A stretch of DNA of 64,000 bases from Curtobacterium sp. MCPF17_002 (lineage in GTDB: Bacteria; Actinomycetota; Actinomycetes; Actinomycetales; Microbacteriaceae). Under the pieces are notes generated by a model, which was not told the DNA's origin, ran no database searches, and saw nothing but the letters and a program-made list of their open reading frames with translations. Shown here in pieces: positions 58,860 to 64,000 of the stretch. The DNA lies in NCBI RefSeq assembly GCF_003234115.2, contig NZ_CP126251.1:434001-498000 (forward strand). Direction: 5' to 3'. Position numbers and translations under genes: made by a program. Each line of letters opens with the position of its first letter. Positions within the stretch are counted from its first letter, which is position 1.

Positions 58860-59630
58860 ATGGCACGATCCCGAGAACAGCAGCTCGTTGAAACGTTCGT
58901 CACTCTCACCGACACCCTTGTCACCGACTACGACGTCGTCGACCTGCTGCAGTCCCTGGTCGACAACGCAGCCGACCTCTTCGACGCATCCGCGGCTGGC
59001 ATCATGCTCGCAAACCAGCAGCAGGAGCTCGAAGTCATTGCGTCGACGAACGAGCGCAGCAACTTCATCGGACTTATGCAGCTCGAAGCCGGCGAAGGAC
59101 CCTGTATCGAAGCGTTCACCACCGCGAGGGCTGTCTCAGTGGAAACCCCTGCCGAAATGCGTCGCCGGTGGCCGCGGTTCGCGGCGGCCTCCGCGGAGCT
59201 CGGCTACGCGGCGGTGCACTCGGTTCCACTCCGCCTGCGGGAAACCATTCTCGGGTCGATGAACCTGTTCCGCGAGAGCACCGGTGCACTCAACGCCGAG
59301 GACGCGATCGCTGCGCGCGCCCTGACCGACGTTGCGACGATCAGCATCCTGCAGCAGCGCACTACCGAACATGCTGACCTGGTACGGAGCCAACTGCAGC
59401 AGGCACTGGAGAGCCGCGTCGTGATCGAGCAGGCCAAAGGCTTCCTCTCCCACACACACCAAGTGAACCTGGACACCGCGTTCACACTGCTGCGTTCCCA
59501 CGCACGATCGCATCAGTCTCGTCTCGCGGACACAGCGCGCGCGGTCGTCGACCGCATGATCACCATCCCCGCAGCTGACACCTCAGTGTCAGCGCGGACT
59601 GCGGCGGACGGCGGCAACTTCAAACGGTGA
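58860..59630 (+). CDS. GAF and ANTAR domain protein
   Basis: 256 residues. The GAF part runs TLVTDYDVVDLLQSLVDNAA, LEAGEGPCIEAFTTARAVSV, LGYAAVHSVPLRLRETILGS; the ANTAR part is LESRVVIEQAKGFLSHTHQV then AFTLLRSHARSHQSRLADTA. This copy is closest to the family consensus, with the EQAKG motif intact. ATG 58860 follows the upstream stop by 2 bases. Confidence 0.87.
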   Translation: MARSREQQLVETFVTLTDTLVTDYDVVDLLQSLVDNAADLFDASAAGIMLANQQQELEVIASTNERSNFIGLMQLEAGEGPCIEAFTTARAVSVETPAEMRRRWPRFAAASAELGYAAVHSVPLRLRETILGSMNLFRESTGALNAEDAIAARALTDVATISILQQRTTEHADLVRSQLQQALESRVVIEQAKGFLSHTHQVNLDTAFTLLRSHARSHQSRLADTARAVVDRMITIPAADTSVSARTAADGGNFKR

Positions 59631-59759
59631 CGCACGTTCGATCTCGAGAGGCGATCCCTTGGCACTACTTTCGGGCGAACCCCTTGACAGGGTCTCGGCG
59701 TTCGGGAGTCTGTCGCAGAAGACGTACTGCGCCCATACCCCTCATATCGGCGCGGTCGT

Positions 59760-59915
59760 TTAGCGTTGCACGGCCTCTGGTGTTTCGTCGCGAAAGAAAT
59801 CGAGCTCGGTGCGAGTGAAGCCGGCGACGCCGCTGCGGCGCCACTGCTTCCGAGCGCGTGCGATGGTGGGGATGCGTGCTGGTGCGACGCTCTCGTCGCG
59901 TTCGTAGGTGCTCAT
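59760..59915 (-). CDS. 51-residue hypothetical protein
   Basis: ATG 59915 with AGGAG upstream. The product is MSTYERDESVAPARIPTIAR then basic and Trp-containing segments (ARKQWRRSGVAGFTRTELDF). It has no known family. It is divergent from the P-family gene at 60111. It is a likely real small gene because of the strong ribosome site. Confidence 0.5.
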   Translation of the reverse strand: MSTYERDESVAPARIPTIARARKQWRRSGVAGFTRTELDFFRDETPEAVQR

Positions 59916-60110
59916 CAGCTCTCCTGTCTCCCGGTCTTCCTCGCCCCGCGTTCGACGGTAACGACGGCCGGGAGGGTTGTCCGAAGACTGCGTCCAGCGG
60001 AGAAACGGTGGCAGCGCCCTGCGGCGGCGGTGGCTGTGAGGCCGATGCGGCTGGTTCGTACGAATCGGAGCGTCTGTACCAGCGTCTGATGGGTGGGGTT
60101 TGGTGGGTGC

Positions 60111-60458
60111 ATGAAGTACATCCACTACAACGGGACCACGATCCTGACCGGCGACGAGATCGCCGACGCCGTGGCGGAGTACGCGGCTGTTCTGGGCGCG
60201 AACGGCCGCACCGATACGGTGCATGTGCCAACAGCCGACGCGCACGGGCAGCTCATTCGCGCAACGCTCCTGATCGGGCCCGCCAGCCAGATCGTGCTGG
60301 AACCCGCACCGGAGGATGAGCTCGAGCCGGAATCGCCAGAGTTTGTTGAGCAGCTGCGGCGAGGCGCCCGATCGGCCGGCTCAGCACAGCCCGTGCACGC
60401 GGAGGGTGACGACGTCCTCGGAGCTGACTCCGAAGCCCCGGCGACCACCGAGCGCTAA
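60111..60458 (+). CDS. Small protein of family P (copy 3)
   Basis: 115 residues. MKYIHYNGTTILTGDEIADA, then VAEYAAVLGANGRTDTVHVP and LLIGPASQIVLEP closely follow P1 at 8920 (MKHIHYDSSTILTSDDVADA). ATG 60111 matches the family start; a frame extension to 60093 is probably not used. It lies 113 bp from the end of the converging AraC gene. Confidence 0.75.
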   Translation: MKYIHYNGTTILTGDEIADAVAEYAAVLGANGRTDTVHVPTADAHGQLIRATLLIGPASQIVLEPAPEDELEPESPEFVEQLRRGARSAGSAQPVHAEGDDVLGADSEAPATTER

Positions 60459-60570
60459 CAGTCCTCTCGGTCCGCTCCTGCTCCCCTTTTCCGGGGGCGA
60501 CTGCGGGTGCTGACCTCAGCCTGCTATCGAGCCCGGGTACGGTGACGAGTACCGCTGCTAGACCCGGCCG

Positions 60571-61545
60571 TCACGTTGGCGGGGTGCGAAGGGTGTGGCG
60601 CGGGTATTCGCCGAACCGCTCGGTGTAGGCGCCGGAGAATCGGCCTACGTGCCCGAAGCCCCACCGCCGGGCCACGTCCGCAACGGAAACCGTTCCCGGT
60701 TCGGCTGCCTGCAGTTCATGGTGCACACGGTCAAGGCGCGTGTCACGCAGGTACGTCATCGGTGACTCGCCGAGCTCCCGCTGGAACGTTTCCTGAAGAC
60801 CACGCACACTGAGACCCGCCGCGTCCGCGATATCCCCGACCGAAAGGGGCTCGTGAGCGTGGTCGTGGAGAAAGGCAGTTGCTAGCCTGACGCGGCTGTT
60901 GCGCGCCAGGTCGGTCTCGCCATTCAGCGTGCCCCCACGCAACGGATACATGCCCAGGAAGGCCCGGGCAGCGTCTCGCTGCGCATCGTGCCAGCTCTGT
61001 GAACTGGATCCGCCGATGCGGAACGCTTCGAGCGCCCGACTGAGGGAGCTATGCCACCGCCCGATCGCGGAAAGCTCCGGCGGGGCCTGAACGTCGAATG
61101 TCAGCGACGGTTCCGAACCGGACTGCTCCGCCGCGACGTCGAGGAGAAGGTCCTCGTGTATGTGCACGAGGCGCTGGTCTGGGTCTTCGTACTCGATGCG
61201 GAAGCGACGGCCGACCGGGCACAGTGTCGGTGCGGCGCCGGGCTGCAACGGGACCTCGTCCCGACCGTCGCCGATACGGCCCGTGCCTCGTTGCAGCCAC
61301 TGCACGACGATGTCGGATCCAGTCGCGGCGGTGCCGCTGAGGTACCCGTGCATTTGGAAGCGGCGCACGCTGAGCTGCTCATCGCCTACCGCGACGTACT
61401 TATACGTGAATCGGTCGTCGAGCGGACGGCAGTACCAATCCGATCCCGCATACAGCGGCCCGAGCGTCCGGACCGCGTCACCGGTGTCGTGACCGAACGC
61501 AGAAAACAGCGCTCCCGCGTTCTGCTGATCCTCAGGGTCCTGCAT
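60571..61545 (-). CDS. AraC-family transcriptional regulator
   Basis: 324 residues, same layout as the protein at 6595: a beta-rich N-terminal domain (SVRRFQMHGYLSGT, VHIHEDLLLDVAAEQ) and a C-terminal double HTH (LSVGDIADAAGLSVRGLQET, VSVADVARRWGFGHVGRFSG, GEYPRHTLR). The two are clearly paralogous. Each lies near a P-family gene. The effector is unknown. Confidence 0.85.
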   Translation of the reverse strand: MQDPEDQQNAGALFSAFGHDTGDAVRTLGPLYAGSDWYCRPLDDRFTYKYVAVGDEQLSVRRFQMHGYLSGTAATGSDIVVQWLQRGTGRIGDGRDEVPLQPGAAPTLCPVGRRFRIEYEDPDQRLVHIHEDLLLDVAAEQSGSEPSLTFDVQAPPELSAIGRWHSSLSRALEAFRIGGSSSQSWHDAQRDAARAFLGMYPLRGGTLNGETDLARNSRVRLATAFLHDHAHEPLSVGDIADAAGLSVRGLQETFQRELGESPMTYLRDTRLDRVHHELQAAEPGTVSVADVARRWGFGHVGRFSGAYTERFGEYPRHTLRTPPT

Positions 61546-61705
61546 GCCACCAGCATGCCCAACACGATTTGACCAGCACCAAGCTCTCTATCCCCCACTA
61601 CCTTCGGCGCGCGGATCGGCCCAGATCAGCTTGCCGGCATCCAACGTGAAGGGCTGGTCTTGACCGTGTCGTTCGGTGAGGCGAGCGTCAGCGAAGGACG
61701 CGGAG

Positions 61706-61828
61706 GTGCGGAGTCTCCTCGCCCTCGTCCTCGTCCTCGGTATCAGTGTTGTGATCCTCGACGACGTACTAACCTGGACGACCGCCGATCGAAACGATCA
61801 GGATGCAACCACCGGGATGTACCGGTAA
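61706..61828 (+). CDS. Possible 40-residue membrane peptide
   Basis: GTG 61706 with AAGGA seven bases upstream. The peptide begins VRSLLALVLVLGISVVILDD, one membrane helix, then an acidic tail. Nothing else supports it. Confidence 0.35.
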   Translation: MRSLLALVLVLGISVVILDDVLTWTTADRNDQDATTGMYR

Positions 61829-62005
61829 ACGATCCGCTACGGGCGTCGACGTTGGCGAAGATCCACGTCAGCACGGCAGTCTTGACGCCCGTACCTGCAC
61901 GGTGAGGATGTCCGCCTGTCCCCTCTTCATGCGGAGCAGTCCCGGAGACTGCTTGGGCATGTATTTATGCGACTGCTTCATGCTTGTCCTGTGGGCGCGC
62001 GGCGG

Positions 62006-62035
62006 TTGAGCGGTCCGGTTCTGGCGTCGTATCTT
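62006..62035 (+). promoter_or_regulatory. Promoter for a leaderless small gene
   Basis: TTGAGC (62006-62011) and TATCTT (62030-62035) are spaced 18 bp; ATG 62043 lies 7 bp past the -10, where transcription would begin. Confidence 0.5.
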
Positions 62036-62042
62036 GCTGGCC

Positions 62043-62186
62043 ATGATCGCTGCCGTACCGGGCGGTCCGAACAACCGGATCGCGCCTGATGAATATGAGT
62101 GGGTTGTCGAGTTCCTTGACGATCCTGCCGAGCCGCTGAGCTCGAGTGTTCCTCCGCATGCGGGGGAGACAGCGAACCGGCGGTAG
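62043..62186 (+). CDS. 47-residue acidic hypothetical protein, probably leaderless
   Basis: Product MIAAVPGGPNNRIAPDEYEW followed by VVEFLDDPAEPLSSSVPPHA and a short end. There is no ribosome site, but a good promoter places the transcript start at the ATG. Family unknown. Confidence 0.45.
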   Translation: MIAAVPGGPNNRIAPDEYEWVVEFLDDPAEPLSSSVPPHAGETANRR

Positions 62187-62410
62187 GTCGTTTCAGGCGA
62201 GGTCGCTGAGGTCGGATCCCCTACGCTCGGGCCGGAACGCGATTGCCCAGCGCCGAGAGTCCATCGCTGGCTCCTCTCCGGTCCCGTACCACGCCCTGTT
62301 AGGTGTTTGGCTAGCGCATTCATCACCGGTGGTGCCGGCTGGCCGGTCAAACAACGGGCCCGGCAACAGGACGTGTCGCAGCCCGAAGCGCCACCCTGCG
62401 TCCGAGCTCC

Positions 62411-63145
62411 TCAGGCGACGCCGCTGAGGTCGGCGCCGCGGTGGATAACGTCATCGGCCAGTTCACGCATCCCACGGCCGGCCCCGCCGGCACCGCGGCG
62501 GAGGAGCTGGAATGCTTCGTCGATACGGACACCACGCCGGTACGCGAGCGCGCCTTTCGCCTGCTCGACGAGTACTCGCGCCTCGAGCGCATCCGCGATC
62601 TGCTCGTCGAGACTGTGAAGCCGTCCACGCTCACGCTGTCGAACCAACGCGGCCGACGCGGCGTCGGCGAGCAGTTGGATGAGGACCACGTCGCGATCGT
62701 CGTGTCCATTCGTGTGGTCGGCGAAGATGCAGAGCGAGCCGATGGTCGCCTCCCGCAAACGAATCGGTTCCGCGAACGTGCCCCGCAGGCCGCGCTCGCG
62801 CATCGTGTCCACAAATGTCGGCCACGCCGTCTCGTGTGTCGAAACGTCGGGGACGTCGATGGTCTTGCCCGTCCGGTAGCAGTCCAGGCAGGACCCCTCG
62901 TTCGTGCCGAGCTGCGCCTCTTCAGCATCACTGCTGCGTTCACTGGTGGACGCGATCACATGCAGCGTCCCGGTCTGGTCGGCGAGAACGACCCCCGCTT
63001 CCGTTGCTGAGGTGAGTTCGACGCACGCGGCGATGAGGCGGTCCATCGCGTCGAGGACCTCCAGATCCGGGGACAGGACACTGCGAAGCGCTCCGGTGAG
63101 GTGCTCAAATCGGTCCTGTCCGTCATGCTCCGATGCCCTCGTCAT
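62411..63145 (-). CDS. GAF and ANTAR domain protein
   Basis: 244 residues. GAF: EVLDAMDRLIAACVELTSAT, NEGSCLDCYRTGKTIDVPDV, GLRGTFAEPIRLREATIGSL. ANTAR: LEARVLVEQAKGALAYRRGV then IDEAFQLLRRGAGGAGRGMR. The EQAKG motif is intact. It is transcribed opposite to the other three GAF-ANTAR genes. Confidence 0.86.
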   Translation of the reverse strand: MTRASEHDGQDRFEHLTGALRSVLSPDLEVLDAMDRLIAACVELTSATEAGVVLADQTGTLHVIASTSERSSDAEEAQLGTNEGSCLDCYRTGKTIDVPDVSTHETAWPTFVDTMRERGLRGTFAEPIRLREATIGSLCIFADHTNGHDDRDVVLIQLLADAASAALVRQRERGRLHSLDEQIADALEARVLVEQAKGALAYRRGVRIDEAFQLLRRGAGGAGRGMRELADDVIHRGADLSGVA

Positions 63146-63648
63146 GATGTGACCTTACGGACGAGTGGATGCTGCGTTCCTCAGCTGTGACCGGATCGCG
63201 CCGGGAGCGCTGTACCGACCGAACCGCCTGGTGAGGCAAGCCACCTTCTCGACGCGCCACGTCCCCTCGGTGGCCTGCCTGCCGGACTGTGTCCTACAAC
63301 CCAAGGCTTGGTCACGTCGGTGCTCGGATGGTCGAGGAGCGCGATGCTGTGCTGGCGCGCATCTATGAGGGCGGAGCGTCACACGGAGCGCGCGCTGCTG
63401 GTTCCCTCGGGTGGAAGCGGCGATGCGAGCAGGGACGCAGATAACCGCTGCGATTCCGGCGGGCCGGAGTTGAGCACACCCCTCTTCCGGCTCGTTCCCG
63501 CGCCAACTTGGTTACGGAAGACGCGACGGCACGTAGTAGTGCTGCTCACCGCCGGGCGCCGGACGAGCCCGGGTGGTCCAGTAGATGATTGGCTACCGGG
63601 ATGGATCGACAGGCGGGTGTCCCGCCAACAGCACGACGCCGATGGCGG
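63146..63648. other. Gene-free region
   Basis: I see no convincing gene. A short plus-strand frame from 63328 (MVEERDAVLARIYEGGAS...) ends soon and may be a remnant. Codon bias is poor in all frames. Confidence 0.5.
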
Positions 63649-63928
63649 CTAGGTGAAGGCACCGCTGAGGACGGCGTCGGTGCCCATCGTGATTTCGCGG
63701 ACGAACTCGTCGTCGTCGGGTTCGAGCTGGTCTTCCGAAGCGGAGGCTGCCAGTAGTGGCACTGCCGGGCCGAGCAGGATCGAGATGACGTCGGAGCAGC
63801 CGAACCGGTCGAACGTCGGAACTGTGATGACGTCGGCAAGTCGACTGGTCGCGAGTGCAGCACAGTACGAGAGGGCATCTCCGGCCGCGGCGTCACTCGT
63901 GAGGATGCGTGTGCCCGCGCTTGACCAT
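63649..63928 (-). pseudogene. Small protein of family P (copy 4), frameshifted near its start
   Basis: The frame ending 63649 reads GTRILTSDAAAGDALSYCAA, then VITVPTF...SILLGPAVPLLAAS and an acidic end, matching the P family, but it has no start codon. The expected beginning, MVKR from ATG 63928, lies in the neighbouring frame. A small deletion just after the start explains this; a sequencing error is also possible. Confidence 0.55.
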
Positions 63929-64000
63929 CCGGATACGATGCAGTCCGCTCTATCCGAGTGTCGAGCGTGAGATCCCGACTCGGATTAGGTGCCGAGGGAC

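Noticed and set aside
63165..63652. Short plus-strand frames in the last gap
   Set aside because: No ribosome site, no codon bias and no family similarity.

Overview
The window looks like a chromosomal stretch of a high-GC actinobacterium, most likely Microbacteriaceae and perhaps Curtobacterium. The reasons are the strong G/C bias at third codon positions, frequent GTG and TTG starts, 4-nt ATGA/GTGA overlaps, GAF-ANTAR regulators, a DUF7882-type small protein, and an LAFTG-type cell-wall anchor. The assignment is inferred from gene content only. I saw no rRNA, tRNA or CRISPR array.

Layout. 1-10.5 kb: housekeeping and stress genes: a flavin monooxygenase, a paired SMR efflux system with a divergent TetR and two matching operators, a DUF318/DUF1980 permease pair with a membrane-anchored partner, an AraC regulator, a zinc alcohol dehydrogenase, and an operon lipoprotein / 27-aa membrane microprotein / DUF6766. 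10.5-22.3 kb: two divergent, translationally coupled operons (ABC importer, ROK regulator, Gfo/Idh oxidoreductase and glycerate kinase on the minus strand; dehydrogenase, TIM-barrel isomerase, GH63-type hydrolase and amylo-1,6-glucosidase-like protein on the plus strand). Together they suggest uptake and hydrolysis of a glycosylglycerate, with glycerate kinase recovering the glycerate. 22.3-24.9 kb: a sarcosine-oxidase-like flavoprotein, a class A beta-lactamase and a cupin. 24.9-32.6 kb: a FrlB/FrlD-like SIS protein and sugar kinase, a LacI regulator, an ABC importer and an MFS protein. A 16-bp LacI-type palindrome lies before both halves, suggesting an Amadori-product (fructosamine) regulon. 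32.6-36.9 kb: sugar MFS, DeoR, SIS isomerase/deaminase and ROK kinase.

37.1-about 49.5 kb is accessory DNA. Four minus-strand genes form a complete Tn7-like transposition core: TnsA endonuclease, DD(35)E transposase (TnsB), AAA+ ATPase (TnsC/TniB) and a TniQ protein extended by about four DUF4379 zinc-finger repeats. A 23-aa reading frame is coupled to tnsA. Next to them, on the plus strand, lie an Xre-like regulator, a helicase-associated-domain protein and a tightly overlapping operon of unrecognised genes in which two protein families (called A and B here) recur. One A protein is fused to VbhA-like antitoxin, HTH and ParS/MbcA-like parts, and one B gene is broken by a one-base deletion. 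This cargo is the best candidate for an undescribed system.

49.8-64 kb: a secreted DUF11-repeat wall protein, then a paralogue-rich region with four GAF-ANTAR regulators, two AraC copies (one wrecked), three of the window's four copies of an unnamed small protein family (called P here; one frameshifted), a DUF7882 protein, a broken CDGSH gene, and an MmyB-type regulator divergent from an SDR oxidoreductase. Three copies of a strong palindrome (at 1.7, 7.7 and 32.6 kb) act as probable terminators and form a dispersed repeat family.
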